Shown here piece by piece: positions 1 to 10,271 of a stretch of DNA of 64,000 nt. Source of the DNA: Sorghum bicolor (Eukaryota; Streptophyta; Magnoliopsida; Poales; Poaceae); NCBI RefSeq assembly GCF_000003195.3, contig NC_012879.2:22540844-22604843 (forward strand), read 5' to 3'. The position numbers were made by a program, and so were the translations under genes. Each line of letters begins with the position of its first letter. Position 1 is the stretch's first letter. The notes under the pieces are model-generated. The model was not told where the DNA came from and made no database searches. It was given only the letters and a program-made list of their open reading frames with translations.

Positions 1-1540
1 ATACATACCTTTCTTGCGCTTTTGAAACTTTGAGGAAAATGAGATGCTCTATATTTTCTCTCTCTTTTTTTTCTTTTCTCTCAGGTGGGTATCTTGTACC
101 CCTAATTCTACTGTCGGACACTTGTCCATTTTTACCTCTCGTCTCACTTTTTCTTTTCTTTCAAGGTTCCGGGCACTTGCCCCTTTTTATTTCCTCGTAT
201 TCACTTTTTTTCAGAGCACTCATCCTCCTAAAATAATGTAGCAAGTGGTAGTAACCAAGATAACTTGAGCATTTATTTCACAGGGGAAAATAGAAATGTT
301 TTTGGCAATTCTCTCCCGGACTAGGAGTAGAATATTTTTTTGGTGATTCTGGAGATGGAAATGGATGGATATATGTGGATGCGTACTTCCAAAGTAGAAG
401 CAACATGTGTGAGTGAACGTGCAAGTGAATCTCGATTTAACCACATGACAAGCTCCTAAGGGTCTACACAGCTTGGCCACACTCAATGCTCATAAGTAGT
501 AAAGTAAATGTGTGGCTCAAAGTTTAGCAAGCATGTATATATGGTTGTGGTAGGAATTTAAACTCTCATCATACAGGAACTCATCATGCAAGATTTTGAA
601 GATTTTCAAAGATAAAGTTCTCCAGAATTCTAGCATTTCTAGGAACAGATAAACAGCAGCTCAACCTTCCCATATCGCATCCGTTAACGACTTAGACTTT
701 ATATCAAGTACTCTCCCCACAAGTTTAGGTTTAGAGCAGGTTTAAATTATAACAGTTATGCCTAAACTTGAGAGAAAGCTTAAACGTGAAAACTAGGTAC
801 ATGGCAGAGCAACTATTCATCATTTTCATGTGAGAGCTTATCATGAGGGTTTATAGCAAACTTTATTTATTTATTTATTTATTTAGCAAACTAAGCAAAG
901 ATATATATTTGCACAAAATCTTTATTTGGGTTTATATGATTATGCATCTTTTTATTATTTGAGTAAAATATAAACATGAGTAGAACACTTAGCTGGATAA
1001 ATGGGGGTGCTCTCCCCCAAGCTGGATTTTGACATAATTTCTCTGATGTAGCTAGTAGGTGGTGGAGGTGTATTTGAATGTCAGCAGCACCCTGACAGTG
1101 ATTAGGATGTCCTCCGTCTGCTAGTCTTCTTTGATCCTTGAATTCTGTGGAGCTCAAATAGACAACAAAGCTTTGTGGAACTGGTTAAGTGTTAGCATAA
1201 ATATCTAGCCTTTATCATGTTGAGCCTCCTCAATAAATGTTACTCTCTTTAGTAGGATCATAATTTTATTTTTATAATTTTATTTTTATAGGACAGGAAT
1301 ATCTTTATTTCATTTTTATGCCACCACGGTGAATGTACTTATGGGTTTTATGCCATGAGCATACTCACATGGGGCTTACTATTTTTTTAACATTTTTATT
1401 TTCTTTTCAAGATGATATGAACCTGATTAACTAAGCAAACTATTTTAAATAATTAAAAGGAAAATGATAACTACCAAGTTTACCTCTTGGCAAGGCGTTC
1501 GGTGATTTTTTAAGTCCTCCGAACGGGACTCTCCGTTTTC
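1..1540 (-). other. 3' non-coding part of Athila-type copy 3
   Basis: AT-rich sequence without a credible gene. The first 240 bases match the 3' untranslated region of the other Athila-type copies. The short open frames here are low-complexity or not conserved in those copies. A TTTA tetranucleotide run lies near 863-884. Confidence 0.5.
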
Positions 1541-2740
1541 TCAGTCATCCTGGGATTCGCTGGATGGCGTAGTCGGTGGTTCCGGCGGCGCCTGCTCTCC
1601 GTGCATAACTATCTTATCTCTCCACACCTGACTCAGTGCTACGGTCTCCTCAGGACAGTTATGTTCAAGTTGTATATCTTCAGACCTTACTACTTCTCCT
1701 TCGTAGTCTGCCCATCCGTCCTTGATAATTTGCCTCCTCTGGTTGCGGTTGCGTTGTCTTCTTCTTGTCCTGACCTGCTTAGAGTCTTCAACTATATAGT
1801 TAGGGTCAATAAAATAGTGGCGTACCTTCTCAGAGGGGAAGTGCATGTGGACTTCTCCGGTTTCAATGTAGATGATTGCTTTAACGGTGCTGAGAAACGG
1901 TCTCCTATGAATGATGGGTGGATCGTACTTGTCTTCAACCTTTCGGAATGTCTGATCTGCCATGTGGAGCTGAATGTATGTCGGTTTTAGGGGCATGGTT
2001 CCGAACAGGAGCTGATGGGTGACTGCGGCCATTATGTTGACGCCTGACCCGGTGTCGTAGAGTGTCCTCTGAAAAGAATATCCGTTGGTTGTGCACTCGA
2101 TGCTTGGAACACCAGGGTCGTCCTTCTTGATCAAGAAAGGCGACTCGAGTTGACGATCTTGACCTCCTTGAGCTGCAGTGACCATCTTAGGTGACTCAGT
2201 CCACATTTGCTTGTTCCCGTTCCTCCTGTTGGTCCTCTTCCTTGGTTCATGTCGGGATTGCTCTGAGATTTGTGTAGTCTTGTTCTTGAAGGAAAACGTC
2301 TCCTTCCTCACCTTGATGTAGAAACTGATCTTGGCAGCACTAGCGTAGATGACAGCTCCCGAGGTGTTTAGGAATGGCCTCCCTAGGATGATGGGTGCCC
2401 TCTCATCAGTACCAGTCTCTATCACCATGAAGTCTGCTGGGGCGTACAAGGTACCAACTCGGACGCAGAGGTTCTTCAATATTCCCTTTGGGAAACTAGC
2501 GGACGATCTGCAAGCTGTAAACACATGGTTGTTTCTAGTAAAGGATGTGTAAAGAATTTTTCATAGAGTACCCTGGGCATAATGTTGACGCTGGAGCCAA
2601 AGTCGTAGAGTGCTTCTAGAAGTCTTCCATGCCGATGGAGATCGGGATGACGGGGTGTCCTTGATTGTCTCTCTTGACCGGCAAAAGGTCAGTAATTACT
2701 TCCACAACGGGGTTACTCCAGTAGTTACATCCTCAAGCAT
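1541..2740 (-). pseudogene. Tandem retropepsin-like domains of Athila-type copy 3
   Basis: Two aspartic-protease-like segments lie in tandem on the minus strand. The first spans about 2740-2340. It has an active-site-like YDFGSSVNIMP, readable around 2575-2610 in another frame, followed after a frameshift near 2490 by the flap-side motif APIILGRPFL. The second lies about 2120-1830 and shows YDTGSGVNIMA, then PPIIHRRPFL where GRPFL would be expected. Between them is a basic spacer. The second copy looks short between its active site and the PFL motif, as if a piece were lost. These enzymes cut Gag-Pol. Here a TAG and at least one frameshift disrupt the first copy, so I call a pseudogene. The open stretch 1541-2524 ends in an acidic, Pro-rich tail. 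Confidence 0.65.
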
Positions 2741-2810
2741 CTCAGGGCAGTGATTGCCTGAGTGTCCAGTATCTCCAGTGTGTTTGTGCTCGTAGATCTA
2801 GGTTCTTCAC

Positions 2811-3116
2811 TTGGTGGAGTCTGGGAGTTGTAAAAGTCCTTCAAATTTTGCTCGAAGTGTACCTGCTCATAGAGACAAGGCAGAGATCAAGTGCATGGGC
2901 CCTGTTGGTGGAAAACACCAACAGAACCAAAAGTGTATTTTTTCTTCTCTAACCTTAAGCATAGTGAGCAAGACAAAGTTGATGGATAATAAGATCATGA
3001 GTATAACATTTAAAACATTTGTCAGATCAAATTGCTCAACCTAATGGAAAGATAATCTATCTATATTTATGTTGTTTTTTTTATAAAATATATCTTCCAA
3101 AGATTGAGTGTGCAAA
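2811..3116. other. Athila-type internal sequence left of the Tat insertion, no gene seen
   Basis: No coding frame of interest. It ends in GCAAA at 3112-3116, the left target-site duplication of the Tat element. The partner after the right LTR is GCAAC at 14914-14918, a 4 of 5 match. Confidence 0.5.
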
Positions 3117-3576
3117 TGTGGGGGTATAAACCCCTATACCCTTACGGCCAGATTTGGGCCAGGAGGCTTGGCCCATTACGAGACAAGCTCAAAGTTTGAT
3201 CCGACAGCTTGGAGTTTCGCGCAAGGAAACAAGACGTGGAGATCAAGCAAGATTCTAGTCGGTTAGAATAGGAATTGATATCGAACTATCTATGGCAATT
3301 GTAACCGACTAGGATTAGTTTCCAGATCTATAACCCTGCCCTCTGGACTATATAAGGAGAGGCAAGGGACCCCCCTAGGATATCATATTCTCTCAACACA
3401 AATCAATACAATCAGACGCAGGACGTAGGTATTACGCCAACTCGGCGGTTGAACCTGGATAAAAAGCTTGTCTGTGTCTTGCATCACCATCGAGTTCGTA
3501 GTTTGCGCACCGTCTACCGATAAACTACTACCGTGGGTATACCCCAAGGTAGACTGCCGACTAGCTTTCGTCGACA
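3117..3576 (+). repeat. 5' LTR of the Tat element
   Basis: Starts TGTGGGGGTATAAACC and ends GCTTTCGTCGACA. It is 460 bp and matches 14454-14913 except at nine positions, seven of them transitions or CpG-type changes. It contains a TATA box and is followed at once by the primer binding site. Confidence 0.95.
3349..3355 (+). promoter_or_regulatory. TATA box of the Tat LTR promoter
   Basis: TATATAA in the context GGACTATATAAGGAGAGG, about 230 bp before the LTR end. The same box is intact in the 3' LTR near 14686-14692. Confidence 0.75.
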
Positions 3577-3577
3577 G

Positions 3578-3596
3578 TGGCGCGCCAGGTAGGGGG
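3578..3596 (+). promoter_or_regulatory. Primer binding site of the Tat element
   Basis: TGGCGCGCCAGGTAGGGGG starts one base after the LTR end, where the tRNA primer for minus-strand synthesis anneals. I do not assign the tRNA. Confidence 0.8.
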
Positions 3597-3624
3597 TGTG
3601 CGTGCAACTTCTCCGGCGAACAAG

Positions 3625-6600
3625 ATGGTCACAATCCCAGCTTCCGCGGCCGTGCCAGAAGGCCTCACGTTCACCGTCGGCCAGATCACGTGGACGACAC
3701 GCGGCGGTGGTCTCACGACCACGGTTTCGGAAGGAACCCAGATCCAATCTGGGATCACGTCGGCTCCGACCACTTGGGTGACGGCACCGAGCGCCCGACC
3801 ACCGCTCCCGCTCTACAAGGGAAAGAAGATCGACTGCTCGGACCTTCACCAAACACCTGACCGCGCCGATTCCAAGCTACTTGAAGCTTCCCAACTAGTA
3901 GATGGAATCTTGCGCCAACCTGATCAAGCCGCCCCAATGGATTTTTTCAAATCCCATCGGCCAACTCGTGTCGTTACACACGAACGGCTGGGAACGTCTC
4001 TCACGATAACCTCAACTCCCTCAGGGCGATCTGTCAAGCACAAAGCTAACCCGGAGGAAGATTATCCTTGCGGTCTGAACAACTCGGCCTCTCTCTACTC
4101 GAGACACGTCCGATCCCTCTTTAGCAATGCTGGTTGGTCGCCAAAGGGGAGCGGTCGACCAGCTCGTCACTACGTCAACATGGTGACGATCCAAGAACTA
4201 CGGGACGGCCAGGCTTCCAGCACAAATTCGAGCACTGGTTCCGTCCCCACTAAAGTCATAAATTCCGAGGACGAGGACTACGACTTGGATTTGCCGTCAC
4301 ATCCTCTGGGCTTCCCTCGTTTCCCGGTCTTCCCACCCCGACGAGGAGACATCGTTTTCAACGTCAGTGCCGACGAGCCGGTCATCGACGGAGAAACAGA
4401 CGAGCAGAGGCAGCTCCGCGAGCAGCGTAATGCCGATCGCGCCCGACGACGCGCGGACGAGGAACGTCAAATCCCGCCGCATAATCTCAGCGACGCTTTT
4501 GACATGGTCAGAGATCAGCAAGTTTATAAAACACTGAGCGCCAATGTGGCCGTCACCATGGCCAATCTAGATCGGCTCCCTGATACTCCCGAGTGCCAGG
4601 GGATCCGAACCAGTGTACGGGCACACCTGATCGCTGCGATGGGACAGACAACCACTCTGCTCAAAAGAGTCCAGGCCGTCTCCTATACAGAAGCCACCTC
4701 CGACCAGACTCACCGTAGCCGGACCTCACCGCAGCCCAGCAGGCACCACCGCAGTCGTTCCCCCGACAACCATCGAAAAGATTCACGGCGTGACGACGGC
4801 GGTCGGGATGCTGGCGGTCACCGCGAGGAGAATCGCGAGCGTGGTCAAGAAGTAAACCAGCATAGGGATCTTCGGTATAACATCCCTCCTAAAGACGCCC
4901 GGGACCGCTTCAACAGGCGCGCCACGGAGAGAGCAGTCCACGAAAACCTGCGCCGTATAGAGTATGATGCAACGCACGGCCCCCCGGGCCTGAGACAGTT
5001 CTCCTCACACCTCCGCCAGGTCGTGTGGCCCCGCAATTTCAAGCTCGAGAAACTCAAAAAATACGACGGCAAGGAAAATCCAGAGAACTGGATCACTCTC
5101 TACGAAATCGCCGTCCGACCAGCAGCAGGAGACGAGCACGTCATGGCCAACTACTTCCCAGTAGTCCTCGACCAGGCTGGTCATCAGTGGCTCCTTGGCC
5201 TGCCCGAGGACTCCTTCGATTCTTGGGAAGAGCTATGCCAGGCTTTCATCGACAACTTCATCGCTACATGCGAGCATCCTGGAAACAAGTACGACCTTGA
5301 AAGGATAAGGGACAGGAAAAATGAACCTCTACGCGATTACATCCGACGATTCTCGGATATGCGCCTTAAGATCCCGAAGATTTCCCATGACGAGGCCATC
5401 TCTGCCTTCATCAAAGGCCTATGTTTCCACGAGGCACTGAGGAACAAGCTGTTGCGCAAAAGGCCAACAACGATGGCCGAGCTCCTTGCCACGGCTAAAA
5501 ATTACGCCGATGCCGACGACGCAGAAAAACTAATCCGGGACGATGCGAGAGGTCCCGACCAGCCTCCTCGGCGAGATGACAGTCGTGGTCGTTTCGACAA
5601 CAGGAACCACCGCCGCCCCGACAACCGTGATCAAAGAGAAGGCTGGGACAGGCGGCGCGACAATCGCGACGATTTCAGAGGAAAGCGCCCCCGTGACCAC
5701 GACCACGAAGTGAATACGGTCAAGCGTCCCAACGGGCGGCGGGACTACCAAGAAGACTACAACAAAACGTTGAAGGGACCGTGTCAGCTGCACCCAAAGT
5801 CCAATCATACCATGGAAGAGTGCCGCGTCCTCAAAAACATCTATACGCGGCGGGCCGCCCAAGACGACTCTGCCAAGAAAAATGGAAAACGAGACGGGCA
5901 CGACCACGAAGATGAGGACGAGGACCAAGATAGGGACCCACGACACCAATATGTCAGTCCCACCGACGTGGTCCACTCCATCTTTGGGGGCAAGGTCTCC
6001 ATCGAATCTAAGCGAGAAAGAAAGCTATTAGAAAGAGCCTGCCTCAACATAGACAGCACGGACGGCCTGATCACAGACCCGAAATTTCCCCCGTGGTCGC
6101 ACAGGGAGATCTCCTTCAGTAGGAAGGATCAGTGGGCCGCTATCCCAGAGCCAGGTCGTTTCCCTCTAATCCTGGACCCTTGCATCAACAGCATCAGATT
6201 CGAGTGCGTGCTCGTGGATGGAGGAAGCTCCATTGACATCCTCTTCCGCAACAGCCTACCCGCTCTCAAGATATCTCCGGCACAACCAAAACCCTACGAT
6301 GCTCAATTCTGGGGAGTCTTGCCAGGTCAGAGTTCAGTGCCCCTCGGACAGATAACATTGCCTGTCCAATTCGGCACGCCCGACCACTTTCGGACAGAGT
6401 TCGTCAACTTCGTGGTCGCCGACTTTGATGGGACCTACCACGCCATACTAGGCCGACCATCGCTGACAAAATTCATGGCGGTCCCGCATTACTCATACCT
6501 GGTCCTCAAAATGCCTACGGAGAAGGGCGTCTTGACCGTCAGAGGCAATGTCTACACTGCATATACTTGTGAGGAAGAGAGCTTCAAGATCACCGAAGCA

Positions 6601-6789
6601 ATTGATCTCTCAATCCGGATGGCAGAAACAGCAACCCAAGCCGCACAGCTACCTCCAGATCAGCTCCAACTACCTGAGCAGGAGACTGCCAGGAAGAATT
6701 CAAAATCCAAGGAGCATAAAGAAGTACAACTGGTCGATGGCAGCCCCGAGAAGACGGCCCTCATCGGGGCCAATCTGGACCCTAAATAG
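3625..6789 (+). CDS. gag-pr: Gag-protease polyprotein of the Tat element
   Basis: About 1054 residues from the first ATG (MVTIPASAAVPEG). The frame is also open upstream to a GTG in the primer site, which I reject as a start. A long basic and acidic N-terminal region comes first. A retrotransposon Gag (PF03732-type) domain with ENWITLYEIAVRPAAGDE and the later RDYIRRFSDMR lies at about residues 480-620. Arg/Asp-rich nucleic-acid-binding repeats follow. A Cys/His cluster (CQLHPKSNHTMEEC) stands where a zinc knuckle would be but is not the canonical CCHC. The retropepsin near residues 865-985 has an active-site-like VLVDGGSSIDILF and the later AILGRPSL. Gag packages the RNA and the protease cuts the polyprotein. 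The frame ends at TAG, where pol would normally continue in the same frame, so this stop is probably a nonsense mutation. Confidence 0.88.
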   Translation: MVTIPASAAVPEGLTFTVGQITWTTRGGGLTTTVSEGTQIQSGITSAPTTWVTAPSARPPLPLYKGKKIDCSDLHQTPDRADSKLLEASQLVDGILRQPDQAAPMDFFKSHRPTRVVTHERLGTSLTITSTPSGRSVKHKANPEEDYPCGLNNSASLYSRHVRSLFSNAGWSPKGSGRPARHYVNMVTIQELRDGQASSTNSSTGSVPTKVINSEDEDYDLDLPSHPLGFPRFPVFPPRRGDIVFNVSADEPVIDGETDEQRQLREQRNADRARRRADEERQIPPHNLSDAFDMVRDQQVYKTLSANVAVTMANLDRLPDTPECQGIRTSVRAHLIAAMGQTTTLLKRVQAVSYTEATSDQTHRSRTSPQPSRHHRSRSPDNHRKDSRRDDGGRDAGGHREENRERGQEVNQHRDLRYNIPPKDARDRFNRRATERAVHENLRRIEYDATHGPPGLRQFSSHLRQVVWPRNFKLEKLKKYDGKENPENWITLYEIAVRPAAGDEHVMANYFPVVLDQAGHQWLLGLPEDSFDSWEELCQAFIDNFIATCEHPGNKYDLERIRDRKNEPLRDYIRRFSDMRLKIPKISHDEAISAFIKGLCFHEALRNKLLRKRPTTMAELLATAKNYADADDAEKLIRDDARGPDQPPRRDDSRGRFDNRNHRRPDNRDQREGWDRRRDNRDDFRGKRPRDHDHEVNTVKRPNGRRDYQEDYNKTLKGPCQLHPKSNHTMEECRVLKNIYTRRAAQDDSAKKNGKRDGHDHEDEDEDQDRDPRHQYVSPTDVVHSIFGGKVSIESKRERKLLERACLNIDSTDGLITDPKFPPWSHREISFSRKDQWAAIPEPGRFPLILDPCINSIRFECVLVDGGSSIDILFRNSLPALKISPAQPKPYDAQFWGVLPGQSSVPLGQITLPVQFGTPDHFRTEFVNFVVADFDGTYHAILGRPSLTKFMAVPHYSYLVLKMPTEKGVLTVRGNVYTAYTCEEESFKITEAIDLSIRMAETATQAAQLPPDQLQLPEQETARKNSKSKEHKEVQLVDGSPEKTALIGANLDPK

Positions 6790-8124
6790 GAAGACGCGCT
6801 CGTCAGGTTTCTAAGGGACAACGTCAGCGTTTTCGCATGGAAACCCACAGACATGCCCGGCGTCCCACGAAACCTAATCGAGCACTCCTTAAACGTCTCG
6901 AAAACCGCAAGACCAATCAAGCAAAAGCTGCGACGGTTCGCTCGTGACAAAAAGGAGGCTATTAGGACAGAAATAACACGGCTTCTAGCAGCCGGATTCA
7001 TAAAAGAAGTGTATCACCCCGATTGGCTTGCCAATCCGGTTCTTGTACGCAAAAAGAATAATGAATGAAGAATGTGCGTTGATTACACCGATCTCAACAA
7101 ACACTGTCCTAAAGATCCTTTTGGTCTCCCTCGCATCGACGAGGTGGTCGACTCAACGGCCGGATGCGAACTCCTCTCTTTTCTCGACTGTTACTCTGGT
7201 TATCACCAGATCTCGCTAAAAGAAGATGATCAGATAAAAACATCTTTCATTACTCCTTTCGGCGCATATTGCTACACGACGATGTCATTCGGACTCAAAA
7301 ATGCCGGAGCCACCTATCAACGGGCCATCCAGCAGTGCCTCCACGACGAGATTCGTGATGACCTCGTCGAGGCCTATGTAGACGACGTAGTCGTCAAAAC
7401 AAGGGATGCAAGCACCCTAATCGACAACTTAGACCGAACCTTTAAGGCGTTAAACAGGTACAAGTGGAAGCTTAACCCCAAAAAGTGCATCTTCGGCGTC
7501 CCTTCCGGTCTACTACTCGGCAACGTCGTCAGCCGCGACGGCATACGGCCGAATCCTTCAAAAGTAAAAGCAGTACTCGACATGCGACCACCCAAAAATG
7601 TCAAGGATATTCAGAAGCTCACCGGATGTATGGCCGCACTCAGCCGCTTCATCTCAAGACTAGGAGAAAAAGGCCTCCCTTTCTTCAAACTCTTGAAGGC
7701 GTCGGAAAAGTTCTCCTGGACAGAGGAAGCCGACGCTGCGTTTACCCAGCTTAAGACTTTCCTCACTTCCCCACCTGTTCTCACAGGGCCTCAGCCCAAT
7801 GAAGACCTACTCCTTTACATTGCTGCAACCGACAGGGTTGTTTCCATGGCAATAGTGGTCGAGCGAGACGAGCCAGGTCATGTCTACAAGGTCCAGCGAC
7901 CCGTTTACTTCATAAGCGAAGTCCTAAACGAGTCTAAGGCCAGATACCCACAAATACAGAAGCTCATATACGCCATTCTAATAACGTCGAGAAAGCTAAA
8001 GCACTACTTCGACGGCCATCGAGTCTTGGTAACCACCAGTTTCCCTCTTGGGGACATTCTGCGCAATAAAGACGCCAACGGCAGAATTGTAAAATGGGCA
8101 ATGAATTATGTCCATTCTCCCTAG
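6790..8124 (+). pseudogene. pol: Reverse transcriptase region of Tat pol (broken)
   Basis: After the TAG at 6787-6789, the segment to 7068 reads as the N-terminal RT lead-in (VFAWKPTDMPGVP, then AGFIKEVYHPDWLANPVLV) and hits a TGA at 7066-7068, probably from a Trp codon. From 7072 it continues with [20 protein letters not shown], the DCYSGYHQI motif, [12 protein letters not shown] and the catalytic YVDDVVVKT (about 7375-7400). The thumb/connection region follows. The reading frame is lost near 8110 by a frameshift, where an apparent stop ends the ORF at 8122-8124. The enzyme would copy element RNA into DNA in virus-like particles. The catalytic motifs are intact, but the stops make this copy inactive. 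Confidence 0.9.
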
Positions 8125-8681
8125 AGTTCCAGAGCCGCACCACAGTCAAGTCTCAGGCCCTGGTCGATTTCATTGCAGAATGGACGGATCTCAATGAGCC
8201 TCCCGTTCCCGACGTCTCCGACCACTGGTCAATGTTCTTCGACGTGTCCTTGAACATCAACGGCGCCGGCGCGGGGATTCTCTTCGTATCGCCCAACAAG
8301 GACAAACTGCGTTACGTCCTTAGGATCCTTTTTTCGGCATCCAACAATGTCGCCGAATACGAAGCATGCCTTCACGGCATACGATTAGCCGTTGAGTTGG
8401 GAGTCAAACGCCTTTATGTCTATGGCGACTCCGCTTTAGTTATCAATCAGCTCAACAAGGAATGGGACGCAACCCACGAGAAGATGGATCTCTACTGCAA
8501 AGAAATTCGCAAATGGGAAACCAACTTCTATGGCATAGAGTACATCCACGTGGTCCGGGATAAGAACCAGGCAGCAGATGCGTTGTCAAAGTTAGGGTCA
8601 TCTCGGGCCCAGATATCACGAGGTGTTTTCGTCCAGGACATCCATGAGCCAAGTGTGGGCAATGACCCGCCCGAAAAGTAG
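8110..8681 (+). pseudogene. pol: RNase H region of Tat pol
   Basis: Continues the polyprotein in a new frame after the frameshift near 8110. It begins with a tether-like KSQALVDFIAEWT, then an RNase H fold: MFFDVSLNINGAGAGI carries the first acidic residue, VAEYEACLHGIRLAVELG the second, LYVYGDSALVINQL the third, and the late NQAADALSKLGS matches the last catalytic Asp region. It would degrade the RNA strand of the RNA-DNA hybrid. It ends at TAG 8679-8681, in frame with the integrase, so this stop is also likely a mutation. Confidence 0.85.
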
Positions 8682-9887
8682 CCTATTGAGGCAATGCTCA
8701 TAGACGACGTTACTCCGACAACCAGTAACCGTGATTGGCGCACCCCATTCATCAGATATATATCAGACGGGTCAGGCTTTCAGGATAAAACAGAAAACGA
8801 GCGCCTCATTCGACGATCAAAGAATTACATACTTGTGGACGGCAAACTTATGCGAAAAAATGCAAGTTCTGAAGTGCTGCTCAAGTGCATATCCCAGGAT
8901 GATGGCATCAAGCTCCTAGACGACATACACGCCGGATCCTGCGGCAACCACGCTGCCTCCAGAACGCTGGTCGGGAAAGCTTTCCGGGCAGGTTTCTATT
9001 GGCCAATCGCGGTCAACGACACAGAAAAACTGGTCCAACACTGTGAGGGATGCCAGTTCTTCGCTAAAAGGACCCACGTACCTGCTCATGAGATTCAAAC
9101 TATCCTGTCGTCCTGGCCTTTCGCCTGTTGGGGGCTCGACATGATCGGGCCATTCAAACCGGCCCCTGGTAATTTCAAGTTCGTCTTCGTATTAATCGAC
9201 AAGTTCTCAAAGTGGATTGAATATATGCCACTGGTCAAAGCAACCTCCGAGAAGGCCGTGGAGTTCCTCAATCAAATCATACACAGATTTGGGATCCCAA
9301 ATAGTATAATCACCGACCTGGGTACTCAGTTCACTGGCACCACATTTTGGGACTTCTGCGATGACAGAGGCATAGTCATAAAATACGTGTCAGTAGCTCA
9401 CCCACGGGCAAATGGCCAAGTAGAACGTGCAAACGGAATGATCATCGACGCCCTAAAGAAAAGGTTGTACACCGAGAATGACAGAGCACCTGGTCGATGG
9501 ATGAAAGAGTTGCCGGCCGTGGTCTGGGGTCTCCGAACACAGGCTAGTCGGAACACCGGGGTGTCACCCTACTTCATGGTTTACGGCACCGAGGCAGTGC
9601 TGCCATCTGATATAACCTTCGGATCTCCAAGGATTGAAAACTTCGACCAGTCAACGGCCGACAACACCAGGGAACTCAAAATCAACTGCATGGAAGAAAA
9701 GCGCTTAAATTCGTGCCTTCGAACAACAAAGTATCTTGCGGCAATCAAACGATACCACAACAGGAACGTTAAAGACCGTTCCTTCGTGGTCGGCGATCTG
9801 GTACTCAGGTGGAAAACAAGCCAGGAAGGAATGCATAAGCTATCCACTGCTTGGGAAGGACCCTTTGTGGTCGCCGAAGTCACATGA
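8682..9887 (+). pseudogene. pol: Integrase region of Tat pol
   Basis: In the same frame as the RNase H segment. The N-terminal zinc-binding HHCC region is visible (HAGSCGNHAASRTL, then HCEGCQFF). The DDE core shows CWGLDMIGPFKP, IITDLGTQFTG and ANGQVERANG with correct order and spacing. A C-terminal region with GDLVLRWK and WEGPFVVAEVT follows. TGA at 9885-9887 interrupts the last stretch. Recognisable family sequence (YRLAYPDGTRVPNSWNIDKL) runs on to about 9957 before another TAA. It would insert the cDNA into the genome. The first Met-start open segment is 8694-9887. Confidence 0.88.
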
Positions 9888-10271
9888 CCCACATCCTACA
9901 GATTGGCATATCCAGACGGAACACGCGTGCCTAACTCTTGGAACATAGACAAGCTGCGCTAATTTTATCCATAAGTTCCAGTAACTTTTGCTTGTAAGTC
10001 TCTTATAGTTGGCAATAATAAAAGTTTTCTTTTTTTGGCTATACTTTGTTTACACGCAGAGCTTTCGGCGAAGAGCACCATTGTCCTCTGCAACGGAAAC
10101 TATTAACGACCATGAAATCAAACACAGTGACACGTCACTCAGATAACTTCACAACGCTCAAAATAATAGTCATGACAAAAGCAAACTTTATTACAAACTT
10201 TACATACAAAGTTTACAATAAATACCCTAACGGGCGGTCACTAGTCTACTCCTACAGACTACTCTACTGGC

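Noticed and set aside
3577..3624. GTG start that would extend Tat gag into the primer binding site
   Set aside because: Plant elements initiate at ATG and the GTG lies in the tRNA primer site. The first ATG at 3625 is a normal start.
5530..5976. 148-residue minus-strand frame opposite Tat gag
   Set aside because: A shadow of the Arg/Asp-rich gag repeat. It has no start context or family features.
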